Source: Ascoidea tarda (nom. inval.)
Taxonomy: Eukaryota; Ascomycota; Saccharomycetes; Ascoideales; Ascoideaceae
Assembly: GCA_030560485.1 (NCBI GenBank)
Contig: JAKTTS010000127.1
Coordinates: forward strand, 1 to 32,550
Direction: 5' to 3'
Length of the DNA stretch: 32,550 nucleotides
Both the position numbers and the translations under genes were made by a program. Below the pieces are notes generated by a model. It made no database searches, was not told the origin of the DNA, and saw nothing but the letters and a program-made list of their open reading frames with translations. Below are positions 1-9,072 of the stretch, piece after piece; the first letter of the stretch is position 1; every line of letters begins with the position of its first letter.

Positions 1-62
1 AATTTTGATAATTTTGATAATTTTGATAATTTTGATAATTTTGATAATTTTGATAATTTTAA
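1..62 (+). repeat. 9-bp tandem repeat AATTTTGAT
   Basis: Six perfect copies of AATTTTGAT plus a partial copy start at the window edge. In frame with the SLX4-like gene they read Asn-Phe-Asp repeatedly without a stop. A second frame is closed by TGA and TAA. The array may extend left of the window. It could be coding or a minisatellite just upstream of the ATG at 70. Confidence 0.85.
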
Positions 63-1314
63 TGATAAAATGAAAATTTCAACTGTTTCGAGATATTTTT
101 CAAATTCTAATGCGGTTAATGAAATTCTGGATAATTTATTGGGAGAAGAGCAGGAAATAGACGATGAATTATTTGAAGAATTTTTCAATAAAAATTCCAA
201 AAATGATTTAAAATTCAACGAAAATAAAATGCATTCCGACAATGAAAGTACACTGGAATCCTCTTTTGAAACGGCGAGATCTCAACTTGTACAATCTAAT
301 ATAGAAGATGAGATTTCTAAATTAAACAAAATAATAAAGATCTCAGAAGTGCGGTATAAAGGAGAATTGAAGATTGATTCTTTATCGCCATTTAGAAATG
401 TAGAACTATCAATTAAAAAAAAGAATACAAGACCCGATTTTATCAGTAAAGAGATAATTGAAATTCCCGATTCTGATGATAGTGACTATGGTAACGAACA
501 GTTTAATTTTGTTGAAATTAAACGTATTGTTGACTCTTCGCCTATAGAAAATAAGATGGATGATGCGATTTTACAAGTTCGGTCGAGTTTTTTGGAGAAT
601 GAGGAACCAGGTATTTTTGAGAGTGAATCATCAGTTGATAAAGATAAGTACGACTACGAAAAGATTTCAACGCAGGTTTTAGGTGATGTTTTCAGTGGTG
701 TTGGGTTTAGAGCATTGGGAAGAAAAGAGATGGAAACTTTTTTTGAGCAATCGAAAATAAATGCGGGATCAATTTTGAAGTTCAGCTCAGCGATTGAAAA
801 AAATAAGAATGAGAGGAAGAAAAGTTTTGGAAATGGAGATGAAGATCGTGAATTAGATGTGGAAGTTGAAGGAGGTGTCAAATTGGGCTCTAGTTCCAAA
901 ATGTACGATGTAGTTTTTAGTACAAATAAGGAAAATGGAAACCGCAATAATGAGGATAATTTGGATGAAAGTGAAGAACTTAAAAGGGAGGGTAAAAAAA
1001 TTAAAAAAGTAATATATAATAAGATTTCAAGAGCAGTGCAGAGTAACGAGAGAGTTTATGAGAAAATCATTAGTTTTGAACCAATTGGGATTGAGGAGTT
1101 ACAAGAGATATTGGTTGGAAATAATGTTGGGTTAGATTTTGAAGTTGTTAGAAACTGGTGTGATGAGAATGGAGTTTGTTTTAATTCAGTGGAAGAACGA
1201 AATAAAGAAAAGAGAAAGAAAAGGGAGAGAAAGAAAAAGGGGCCAAAAAGGAAAAAGAAAGAGGAAGAAGATGTTATAGACAACAAAAGAAGAAGAAAAA
1301 AGCCCAAAAAGTAA
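1..1314 (+). CDS. SLX4: SLX4-like structure-specific endonuclease scaffold subunit, probably 5'-truncated by the window edge
   Basis: Slx4 is the nuclear scaffold that binds and activates the Slx1 nuclease on branched DNA. The diagnostic part is the C-terminal conserved domain at about 1057-1190 (FEPIGIEELQ, then VRNWCDENGVCF), which matches the fungal Slx4 pattern YEPI..EEL followed by VR.WC...G(V/I)C. A Lys/Arg-rich tail of about 40 residues follows. Upstream the protein is acidic and disordered, with a SUMO-interaction-like stretch IIEIPDSDDSD. The first ATG is at 70, which would give 414 residues. The reading frame is open back to base 1 through six NFD repeats, so the gene may begin outside the window. 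Fungal Slx4 length varies widely, so a start at 70 cannot be excluded. The stretch ISTVSRYF just after that ATG resembles a degenerate PCNA-binding box. The family call rests mainly on the C-terminal motif. Confidence 0.72.
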   Translation, partial: NFDNFDNFDNFDNFDNFDNFNDKMKISTVSRYFSNSNAVNEILDNLLGEEQEIDDELFEEFFNKNSKNDLKFNENKMHSDNESTLESSFETARSQLVQSNIEDEISKLNKIIKISEVRYKGELKIDSLSPFRNVELSIKKKNTRPDFISKEIIEIPDSDDSDYGNEQFNFVEIKRIVDSSPIENKMDDAILQVRSSFLENEEPGIFESESSVDKDKYDYEKISTQVLGDVFSGVGFRALGRKEMETFFEQSKINAGSILKFSSAIEKNKNERKKSFGNGDEDRELDVEVEGGVKLGSSSKMYDVVFSTNKENGNRNNEDNLDESEELKREGKKIKKVIYNKISRAVQSNERVYEKIISFEPIGIEELQEILVGNNVGLDFEVVRNWCDENGVCFNSVEERNKEKRKKRERKKKGPKRKKKEEEDVIDNKRRRKKPKK

Positions 1315-1640
1315 ATAGGAACAGAAAAAAAAGCAGATTGAATTAAATTAAATTAAATTAAGTTAAACCAAAATATATATTACACTATCTAGATTAATTG
1401 AGCAAAACCTAGCATTCAAATTTATCGACGTTCAAAAGATGCGAATTAGAAATCAGTGAATAGAGGTGGGTTTTAGGAAAGAGAAGCGTTGGAAAGCTGA
1501 TTGAATTATAAATACATATATAATTGGACCATAATTGGACCCAGAGGTTCATTTTATTGATGGGAAGGTTGATAATGTAGAGACATGGCAATAGGGATAG
1601 ATAGAATAAAGATTAAAGCAGCATTGAGATCAAGTTGTGA
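1315..1640. other. Convergent 3' intergenic region (SLX4 / SYS1) with AATTA repeat
   Basis: Two genes end here on opposite strands. Bases 1341-1360 are four perfect AATTA pentamers followed by a diverged copy. The remainder is AT-rich 3' flank. Small ORFs here have no recognisable content. Confidence 0.7.
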
Positions 1641-2273
1641 TCATGTTTGTGGATTTTTGTTTGTAGATGGAGAGGGATCAGTAGTGGGCGTTGATATCGG
1701 CGCGAAATCAGACAACTGTATCTGAAGGGCATCGTTGTGGATATTTGGGGATTCGACGTCAACCATACCATCGAAAAAGCTGTCTTTCAACTCCCTCCAT
1801 CTGGAGGTCATTGTGCCTAAAAAGACCAATATAAGACAATTGACAAACTGCAAAAACCACCAAGAAAAGGTGCTGGGAAAAGAGGAGGAATAGAGCCACA
1901 CGACAATCAAGTTGATCAAGTGCAAGGTCAAAGCAAAGTCCCAGGCAAGCTTGGATCTGCCGACGATCAAGGTAATCATGAGAACACAGAGCAAGGTATC
2001 CAACAACCATAGACAGGACAACGTCAAGCCCAAGGTGTTGACAAAGCTGATAATCTCCCAGGAAAAGACCCAGGAGAAGGAAAACTCGTAGCCTGAGAGT
2101 GAGGCAGTGAAGAAGAAGAGGACCGTCGCTATGATGTAGTACAAAGACTGCAACAAGACGATCTGGAAGAACAACTTCTGGGGCGAGAAGGCATTGTGGA
2201 TGACAGTGAGGTTCTGGGAGTCGTTGCTAGACAATCGCTTGTAGCCTGAGCTCAACTTGGAGAGGATGCCCAT
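1641..2273 (-). CDS. SYS1: Sys1, Golgi membrane protein that recruits the Arl3 GTPase
   Basis: Sys1 is a multispanning trans-Golgi protein that recruits the acetylated Arf-like GTPase Arl3 and supports Golgi traffic. The 210-residue product has four hydrophobic segments and matches yeast Sys1 nearly end to end: FFQIVLLQSLYY, then LWLLDTLLCV, then IVGRSKLAWDFA, then WRELKDSFFDGMVD. The start is the ATG at 2271-2273 (MGILSKLSSG). The frame is open further upstream, but that part is a Pro/Arg-rich translation of the GC-rich promoter and lacks similarity. The length fits the family (about 203 residues in S. cerevisiae). The gene is noticeably GC-richer than its neighbours. None of its 33 leucines is encoded by CTG. 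It is divergent from SLN1. Confidence 0.95.
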   Translation of the reverse strand: MGILSKLSSGYKRLSSNDSQNLTVIHNAFSPQKLFFQIVLLQSLYYIIATVLFFFTASLSGYEFSFSWVFSWEIISFVNTLGLTLSCLWLLDTLLCVLMITLIVGRSKLAWDFALTLHLINLIVVWLYSSSFPSTFSWWFLQFVNCLILVFLGTMTSRWRELKDSFFDGMVDVESPNIHNDALQIQLSDFAPISTPTTDPSPSTNKNPQT

Positions 2274-2657
2274 TGTTGCTGGAGGAGGAGGAGGTGGAGG
2301 ATCTCTCGCTCTGATGGCCTTCTCGTCGCACCACGGCCCCCTCGCGCTGCGCCGCCGACGTGGACCCTGCAGCAGACGCGGTTCACAGCACAGTGCTGCG
2401 GTTACCATCCTGCCGGTGCAGTTTCTCACGTGGCCCAGGGAGCGTTGCTGAGTTCTGGAGCCCAACCGGCATTATATCATGTTCCAGAAAGAAGTGTTCT
2501 GAGCTTCGAAGTCTGGCAAGCAATCGCAACTGTCTCCAACCTGCCCAGCTCTGACGTCTCAAGATATATCCAATAAATGAAACACTGGTTCAGGTAGCAA
2601 CATTTCCCACGTCTACGTCTGTCTCTCTTTTGTCTTTCCCTTACTCTTCCAGAAAAC
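2274..2657. promoter_or_regulatory. Divergent SYS1/SLN1 promoter with GC-rich half and CACGTG site
   Basis: This is a shared intergenic region of 384 bases. The SYS1-proximal half (to about 2470) is GC-rich, with G/C runs and alternating GGAGGAGGAGG. CACGTG lies at 2427-2432 in the context TCTCACGTGG, a Cbf1/bHLH E-box. The SLN1-proximal half is pyrimidine-rich (TCTGTCTCTCTTTTGTC), as is common just upstream of yeast starts. Function is inferred from position and motif only. Confidence 0.6.
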
Positions 2658-5600
2658 ATGTTTGGTCAGTTCAAGCTACGTTTATTACAGCAACACAATA
2701 TAAAAGTTTCACTCAAGCTCCAGGTGATCATATTGTCCTGTCTCGTTGCCATCTTTTCTCTTCTTATTCTTGCCCTTATCACAGGCTTCTATTTCACCAC
2801 AAATTACTTGGAATCAAGATCCGAAAGGCTAGAAGTCATCGCCCAGTTGAAGGCCTCGCAGATTGAGCAGTCGCTTTCTTTAACATACTACCAGCTATAC
2901 TGGATAACCTCCAGAGACCTCATACAGTCAACGCTTGCAAGCTACAAAGCTGGAAATACCACAACCTCTGTGGGGGAAGAGGCCTTTACATTTTTACAGA
3001 AATTTGTTGATTCTTCCGATACCTATATCCAAGCAAGACTATACGATCTATCCTTCAACACAATCAGTGAGGTATCAAACAACTCTTCTGACGTTCTCGT
3101 TAATGTCAAAGCTGCTGATGCTGACACTGATATTGATGACGACGCTGATGGTGATAGTTCCAGCTCCAGCTCCGCATCCACTGAATCAGACTCGCCCACT
3201 TCCGACAATGATTCTGATTCTGATTCCTTGACTACCAGCACAACCCTGAACACGACTGTTATCGACGCCTATTCAAATGAAACTCTAGAATACTTATATC
3301 CACTCCATCAAAATATAACCTCTCTACCTGCTGTTGTTCTCAGATCTGGTCTACTAAATGGTCCGAAATATGACTTTCGTTCAAAAAGATATGTAATGTC
3401 AATGACTCTCCCCATTTATGCAAACCTATCGGTTTTAATCAAATCCCCCAACTTGGCTGGCTTTCTAACTGTTTGCTTGAATGCAGAAGCCTTGAAATCT
3501 GTTGTCAACGATACAACTGCCTTAAATGGCGGTCAGATTCTGCTTTATCAAGCTGGCTACGACAAAAACTTAAACAGCTCAAAATTTCCTGCTTTGATTG
3601 ATAATTCCTCAGATTCCAACTACACTTCCACTTTTTCTACCATGGACATCTCCAATCCTTCAACAAACACTATAGACTCAATTGAAACAACCGCCTCCTT
3701 TTCAAATTCTACAAGCTCAACAACTTCGGCCACATCTGGAGGCTATGGACTGGTCGTTATAAACAAAAGAGGCTTCTTCAATTCCAGCAACTTGACCATA
3801 TCTTATAATCCAAATTTAAAATACTCCCAGCCAAAAATACTGAAAAACAATTCAAACTCAAATTCATCCTCTTTTGATTCTAAGGAAAACTCTTTTGATT
3901 ACATCACTAATCAAAACGCTCTTGATTCACAATCAAAAATATCTTTTGAAAAAAGAGCCATTGCCAGCACTGTCGAGTACATTTACCCTTTTGACATAAA
4001 CTATATCACCTATGTTTTCTGTCCCACTTCACAATTGTCAAATACGACTCATACCCCAAATTATTATTCAGTCGATGATTTTGGGTTTTTAGCAAATGCA
4101 ATATTCTACAATAAATCTGGCTCTTCCACAAATGCTCACAGTCCTGATGGAAATAACTTTGTAATTGGCTACTGCAAAATTTCAAGTGGCATGACAAACT
4201 GGATCGTTCTTGTTGAACAATCAAAGGACAAATTCATGGGCCCAAGTAAAAAACTAACAAAAATCATTGTTGGAACCGTCATTGGAGTGGCTGTCATGAT
4301 GTGTCTAATTGCATATCCACTTGCTCACTATGCGGTTAGACCCATAGTAAGACTAAAACAACTAACTGAAGATTTCACCTTAAATAAAAGCGACAAGTTT
4401 GATAACACAAATGTCAAGGTTATTGATAAAAAGAATTTCTCTTCTAGCTCAATTGAATCTCATAACCAAATTTTATATTTGAAAAATAAACAAAATCAGT
4501 CCCTTCGCTCAAGAAAAAATATCTCAAAAAGATTGAACCCAAAATCTCTAATAAGAAAATTTCACAATAAAAAGGTTTTAAAATATGAAAATCAACCACC
4601 AAATCACTTAATCGATAGCCATTTAACAAATGATTCTATTAATCAAAATACTCCAAACATTAGTAAAAATATTCCTTTAAACTTAAAACTTTTGTCTTCT
4701 TCTACAACACCCTCTTCTCAGGACGAAACCAAAATCGAAGCTCTTCAACATCCTCATAATGATCCTATTCATGATATTCCAACTTCATCAACCCTGACAT
4801 CCCAAACATTAAAACAAAGCCCACCAATTGGTAATGAAAATCCTACCACATCCGATAATAATGACACATTGAACTCTCCAACAAACACGTTTGGAAGAAT
4901 ACCTTCTCATTGTTATCCTTATCATGATAACGATGATGATAGCGATATTGCCTATAATCAGCTGGGAAAGGCCCGTGGTAATTTACGTGCTCTTTTAAAG
5001 CCATTTATAGTGCGCGATGAATTGACAGAGCTAACAGAAAGGTTTATGAAAATGATAAATTTAATTGAGCAGCAATATAATAACTTAGAAATTAAAGTCA
5101 AAGATCGAACCAAAGAGTTAGAATTAGCTAAAGTTCAAGCCGAAGAGGCAAATGAAGCCAAAACTGTCTTTATGGCAAACATATCTCATGAAATCAGAAC
5201 TCCATTGAATGGTATTCTTGGTTTGTGCAAAGTTGCAATTGTTGAACTTAATATTTTTATGCAAGAGAATCAACAAGAGGGCCAACAAATTAGAAAGCAA
5301 GCGGAGAATTTTATTCTTCATGCGGACCATCAAAATGCTCTGATTTTAAAATCTTCATTGCAAAGTTTTACCAATGATGTCAAAAATCAAAGTTTAAAGT
5401 CATTAGACTCATTAAAAAGATTATTTGATTGTGGTGAGCTATTATTGCATTTACTCAATCAATTACTAACATTTTCAAAAACAAACTTAAATAAAGTTAA
5501 ACTTGAACTAAAAAATTTTACATTGCTATCATTATGCAAGCTTGTACAAACCATTTTTTTCAAAAATGTTCAGGATATGAAAGTAAATATGATCTTTGAA

Positions 5601-7424
5601 ATAAATGATGAAGAATTGCTAAATTGTTTCAAAGTTGGTGATGAAATTGCAGATATTCAAAGATGGTTTAATATTAGAGACTTTGTTTTTTTTTCAGATG
5701 ACAAAAAAATATGTCAAATATTAATGAACCTAGTTTCTAATGCCATCAAATTTACTCCACAGGATGGTGAAATAAAAGTTCAGTTTAAATTTAAAGGTGA
5801 ATGGGACGAGGAAAGAAGCAGAGATGAAAATTACACTAAGGTTTACTTCAAGAAAAAAAATGATGTTCCCAAATATCACCATATTCATAAACACTCCAGA
5901 GAATTTGATCCTAAAGAGTCGAATTCTCAAGAAGGAAGTTTGATAAAAGTTCAAACTCAACATTCGCATAAATCTAGTAGAAGGCTTTCAGATGCATCAG
6001 TAGAGTCGTCTGTTAACTCGATGGTTGCAGAAGCTATGAATGCCATCCGTGATGCAAGAATAATGAATGAGCCCAATTTAAATTTGGACGATGGTGATCA
6101 GGAAGAAAATTTTAATGAAGAAAATTTGATTTATTTGGAGGATTTAGAAGTTCCAAAGAAATGGGTTTTTGAATTTTCAGTTAGTGATACTGGACCAGGA
6201 ATCACAAAGGAATTACAGGATGCTATCTTTGAACCATTTATGCAAGGTGATCAAACACTATCTCGATCTTATGGAGGTACTGGATTAGGATTAGCAATAT
6301 CCAAACAGTATGCAGAACTACTAAAAGGAACTCTATCGTTGGAAAGTGAAATCGGAAAGGGTTCAAAGTTTATTCTTACTATACCGTTGATACAAAATAA
6401 AATTCTATGCTTTAGAAAAAAAGATCATCAGGCCTCGTTTCACAAGAAGTTTGATTTCATTAATCTGAATATTGTTTTAGAATCATCTAGTAACTCCATT
6501 GATTCTTCAAAAAGTATCGAAGTTTTTAGTTCAGCTGCTGAAATAAGTCTGAATCCAGAGGAAGGTTCTAAAAGTGTACAATCAAGCCGACTACCTTCCT
6601 CAAATCAGATATTGGTTACGACTGAAGAGGCTCCTGTTGAAGCGGGAAAATCAGTCATCATTAAGACTTCTAATAGTTTAAAAAGTTTGGGATCAAGAAG
6701 GAAGTTGAACCATGCAAATTTGAAATTGGACTCTTCTTATTTTAACAATTCACTAATCTTTCCTAATAGTTCAACGGGAACAGCCCATTCAAATAGATCC
6801 TCTAGAAAGTATGAATCCCCAGATAGCATTGCAAGCAATCCATTCTTTAAAACCAACAATTTGTCATCACCTGGGAATCCATCTGCAGTTTCACCCGATA
6901 CTTTAATCATTACAAATCAGATACTTGAAAGTACAGAAAATCCAGAAGGTGATGAAACTAAACCAGTTTATATTAATATCGATGAAATTAAAAACAAAAA
7001 ACTTAAAGAAGCAGCCAAACAACAAAATTCCAATATTAGTATTTTAATCGCTGAAGATAATCAAATCAACCAACAAGTTATTTCTAGATTTTTATTCCTT
7101 GAGGGCATTAAGTCTGTGACTGTTGCCTGTGATGGACTTGAAGCAATTAAAATAGTCACTGAAGCTAAGGAGCTGAATAAAGAACCTAATTTAATTTTTA
7201 TGGATATTCAAATGCCGAATTGTGATGGCTTTGAGGCCACTAAAATAATTAGAGAAAATCTAGGCTATAAAGGAAAAATTGTTGGATTAAGTGCCTATAC
7301 TGATGATAGTAATGAAAAAAAATGTTTGGAAATAGGAATGGATGATTTTTTACCAAAACCTATTAAAAGATCCACGTTGAAGCAGAAATTAACTGCTAAC
7401 TTATCTCCAGCCAATGTAATATAG
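2658..7424 (+). CDS. SLN1: Sln1-type hybrid histidine kinase, plasma-membrane osmosensor of the HOG pathway
   Basis: Sln1 autophosphorylates on His, passes phosphate to its own receiver Asp, then to Ypd1 and Ssk1, and so restrains the HOG MAP kinase cascade. The 1588-residue protein has TM1 at about 22-46, a large Asn-glycosylation-rich extracellular domain, TM2 at about 536-556, and a long polar cytoplasmic linker. The H-box SHEIRTP has its phosphoryl His at 844. The N-box [10 protein letters not shown] begins at 1024, G1 DTGPG at 1177 and G2 YGGTGLGL at 1205. The C-terminal receiver has AEDN (Asp1467), phospho-acceptor Asp1516 in FMDIQMP and Lys1567. All catalytic residues are present. The N-terminal 100 residues align well with yeast Sln1 ([19 protein letters not shown]), which supports the start. 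It is much longer than the 1220-residue S. cerevisiae protein because of an Asp/Ser-rich ectodomain insert (about 150-195) and expanded linkers. Confidence 0.97.
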   Translation: MFGQFKLRLLQQHNIKVSLKLQVIILSCLVAIFSLLILALITGFYFTTNYLESRSERLEVIAQLKASQIEQSLSLTYYQLYWITSRDLIQSTLASYKAGNTTTSVGEEAFTFLQKFVDSSDTYIQARLYDLSFNTISEVSNNSSDVLVNVKAADADTDIDDDADGDSSSSSSASTESDSPTSDNDSDSDSLTTSTTLNTTVIDAYSNETLEYLYPLHQNITSLPAVVLRSGLLNGPKYDFRSKRYVMSMTLPIYANLSVLIKSPNLAGFLTVCLNAEALKSVVNDTTALNGGQILLYQAGYDKNLNSSKFPALIDNSSDSNYTSTFSTMDISNPSTNTIDSIETTASFSNSTSSTTSATSGGYGLVVINKRGFFNSSNLTISYNPNLKYSQPKILKNNSNSNSSSFDSKENSFDYITNQNALDSQSKISFEKRAIASTVEYIYPFDINYITYVFCPTSQLSNTTHTPNYYSVDDFGFLANAIFYNKSGSSTNAHSPDGNNFVIGYCKISSGMTNWIVLVEQSKDKFMGPSKKLTKIIVGTVIGVAVMMCLIAYPLAHYAVRPIVRLKQLTEDFTLNKSDKFDNTNVKVIDKKNFSSSSIESHNQILYLKNKQNQSLRSRKNISKRLNPKSLIRKFHNKKVLKYENQPPNHLIDSHLTNDSINQNTPNISKNIPLNLKLLSSSTTPSSQDETKIEALQHPHNDPIHDIPTSSTLTSQTLKQSPPIGNENPTTSDNNDTLNSPTNTFGRIPSHCYPYHDNDDDSDIAYNQLGKARGNLRALLKPFIVRDELTELTERFMKMINLIEQQYNNLEIKVKDRTKELELAKVQAEEANEAKTVFMANISHEIRTPLNGILGLCKVAIVELNIFMQENQQEGQQIRKQAENFILHADHQNALILKSSLQSFTNDVKNQSLKSLDSLKRLFDCGELLLHLLNQLLTFSKTNLNKVKLELKNFTLLSLCKLVQTIFFKNVQDMKVNMIFEINDEELLNCFKVGDEIADIQRWFNIRDFVFFSDDKKICQILMNLVSNAIKFTPQDGEIKVQFKFKGEWDEERSRDENYTKVYFKKKNDVPKYHHIHKHSREFDPKESNSQEGSLIKVQTQHSHKSSRRLSDASVESSVNSMVAEAMNAIRDARIMNEPNLNLDDGDQEENFNEENLIYLEDLEVPKKWVFEFSVSDTGPGITKELQDAIFEPFMQGDQTLSRSYGGTGLGLAISKQYAELLKGTLSLESEIGKGSKFILTIPLIQNKILCFRKKDHQASFHKKFDFINLNIVLESSSNSIDSSKSIEVFSSAAEISLNPEEGSKSVQSSRLPSSNQILVTTEEAPVEAGKSVIIKTSNSLKSLGSRRKLNHANLKLDSSYFNNSLIFPNSSTGTAHSNRSSRKYESPDSIASNPFFKTNNLSSPGNPSAVSPDTLIITNQILESTENPEGDETKPVYINIDEIKNKKLKEAAKQQNSNISILIAEDNQINQQVISRFLFLEGIKSVTVACDGLEAIKIVTEAKELNKEPNLIFMDIQMPNCDGFEATKIIRENLGYKGKIVGLSAYTDDSNEKKCLEIGMDDFLPKPIKRSTLKQKLTANLSPANVI

Positions 7425-7922
7425 ATCAAATTAAAATTTCAATTCTGTTTTTATTTAATTTATTTCATATTTATTCCATATTTATTTTTTAATTTTTTTT
7501 TTTTTCTTTTTCTTTTAATTCGTTTATAAAATAACTATTATATTATTTTTACTATGTTTTTAAGGATAATGTATTTTCAGCTTAATTCTTATTTTTTTTA
7601 TAAAATAATAATTTTTTGCATTTTTTTAATTCTTGGCATAAATTTATTATAAACTATTCTTTACTACGTCTATTTTTTCTATTTACTTCAGAAATAAACA
7701 ATAAATTATTGTAATAATAATCTTTATATAAAGACTGGTATGTTCTAGTAGTTATGGTAGGATGAAAAAATATTAAATATTTAATTAAAAATTAAACCGA
7801 CTCTTATATATTGAATAAAAAAAATGGAAATTCGAAATAAGGTGAAATGTGAGTAAAAACAACCAAAGGAAAAAAAAAGAGGCAATAAAAAAAAAAAAAA
7901 AAAGATAAAAAAATCCAAACAA
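7425..7922. other. Convergent 3' intergenic region (SLN1 / SEC17)
   Basis: A very AT-rich region of 498 bases between the ends of SLN1 and SEC17. It contains T-runs near 7490-7515 and A-runs near 7870-7910, consistent with 3' flanks. I see no gene or RNA in it. Confidence 0.6.
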
Positions 7923-8882
7923 TTATAAAATGTCGTCATCAGCTTCTGAAACTAGAGTTTTTATTTTTAAAAAAATAGATGTTTTCCATTTATCTAATTT
8001 ACTGAATTGATCATATTCATAAAGTTTGTCGGTGAATAATTGTTGATCATTTTCTTTAATTGAAATTATTATATCATTTAACAATTGAAACTCTCTAGTA
8101 GTTTGAAAATTGGAATCCCAGTTTGCAAAGGCATCTAATGCTTTTTCAGTAGCAACAATATCATTTGAAGCCATATAGCAAAGTACAGCTTTGAAAAAAT
8201 AGTCTTTTAAACTCCATTTGGAAAGATTGTTATTGAGAGATTTTTTAGCAACAGATTCATATAGACTTGCAGCCTCAAGGTAGTTTTCCATTACAGCATT
8301 CAAATCAGCAGCTTTGATATAGGCTTTATTAGATAACGCTTCAGCTTGGTCATTGGAATACCAATCGCCAGCTTCTTGATAGGCTTTTATGGCATCAAAC
8401 ATTTTAGTGTCAGATAAATCAGTTTCATAAATAGATGCCAAATCCATTTTGAAACTAGCAGCTCTTCTAAACTGACCCTTTTGAATAAAAATTGTTATTG
8501 CTTGATTAAGAACTCTTGCAGAATCGGAGGGAGAGTCCTTTCTGTAGCTTTTAAAGGCTTCTATTAAAGTATTTGCAGCCTCATCGTTGCTGTCAGCTGT
8601 GAACTGACAACTGGAAGCCTTTTCGAAAGTTCTTCCAGCCATTATTCCTTGTTTTTGCAATCTGTAGAGATTCGCAGCCTGAATATATAGATCTGCAGCT
8701 TCTTCATATCGATAGTTACTGTCACTAGCAAAGAATCTGCTGAAACCAGTTAGGGGAGTAGCTTTCTTGTCAGCCTTGACACATTGAACAGCTTGTTAGT
8801 AAAACAGACGACTTAAAAGGACTCAAACAGAGAGATCGAAATGGCTACATACTTGGGCAACCAATAGTTGTGGATCAGACAT
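7923..8882 (-). CDS. SEC17: Sec17 (alpha-SNAP), SNARE disassembly cofactor, two exons
   Basis: Sec17 binds cis-SNARE complexes and recruits the Sec18/NSF ATPase to disassemble them. The gene is split. Exon 1 is 8853-8882 (MSDPQLLVAQ) and exon 2 is 7923-8774, together 293 residues, as in S. cerevisiae Sec17 (292). Exon 2 begins ADKKATPLTGF and continues through RYEEAADLYIQAANLYRLQ, RGQFRRAA-like QKGQFRRAASF, WSLKDYFFKAVLC and the acidic C-terminus EADDDIL, all typical of the TPR-like SNAP fold. The N-terminal half of the family is present only if the intron is removed. Without splicing, the frame has a stop at 8796-8798 and no upstream ATG. A CACGTG-bearing, GC-rich promoter lies immediately upstream. 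Confidence 0.95.
8775..8852 (-). other. SEC17 spliceosomal intron (78 bases)
   Basis: The 5' splice site is GTATGT, directly after the CAA codon of exon 1 (8852-8847). The branch point is a perfect TACTAAC (8801-8795). The 3' splice site is CAAG ending at 8775. An earlier AAG right after the branch point (8794-8792) would put exon 2 in the wrong frame. Splicing at 8775 joins VAQ to ADKK in phase 0 and restores the conserved N-terminus. Confidence 0.93.
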
Positions 8883-9072
8883 TGTGTGTGCTATCTCAGA
8901 AACTGCTGCTGGAGCTGGCAAAGAAGGATGAGCTGCCACTGTCACCATACAAAAAAATACAGCAAAAGCCGGTGGAATCACGTGTTATAAGCATGTCTCT
9001 TACTGCGATAATACGCAGATGCAACATAAGTTGCATAAGAAGCAGGAGAAGCAGGAGAAGCAGAAGCACCAC
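8883..9072 (-). promoter_or_regulatory. SEC17 promoter with ATCACGTG and GCTTCTGCTT-type motif
   Basis: ATCACGTG (8977-8984, CACGTG at 8979-8984) matches the Cbf1 consensus RTCACRTG about 95 bases upstream of the SEC17 ATG. Purine-rich direct repeats (AGGAGAAGC) lie at about 9040-9060. AAGCAGAAGC at 9058-9067 is the complement of a decamer that recurs in other GC-rich patches of the window. Confidence 0.5.

Noticed and set aside
2274-2465. 64-residue N-terminal extension of SYS1
   Set aside because: The extension is Pro/Arg-rich promoter DNA with no similarity. MGILSKL gives the family length.
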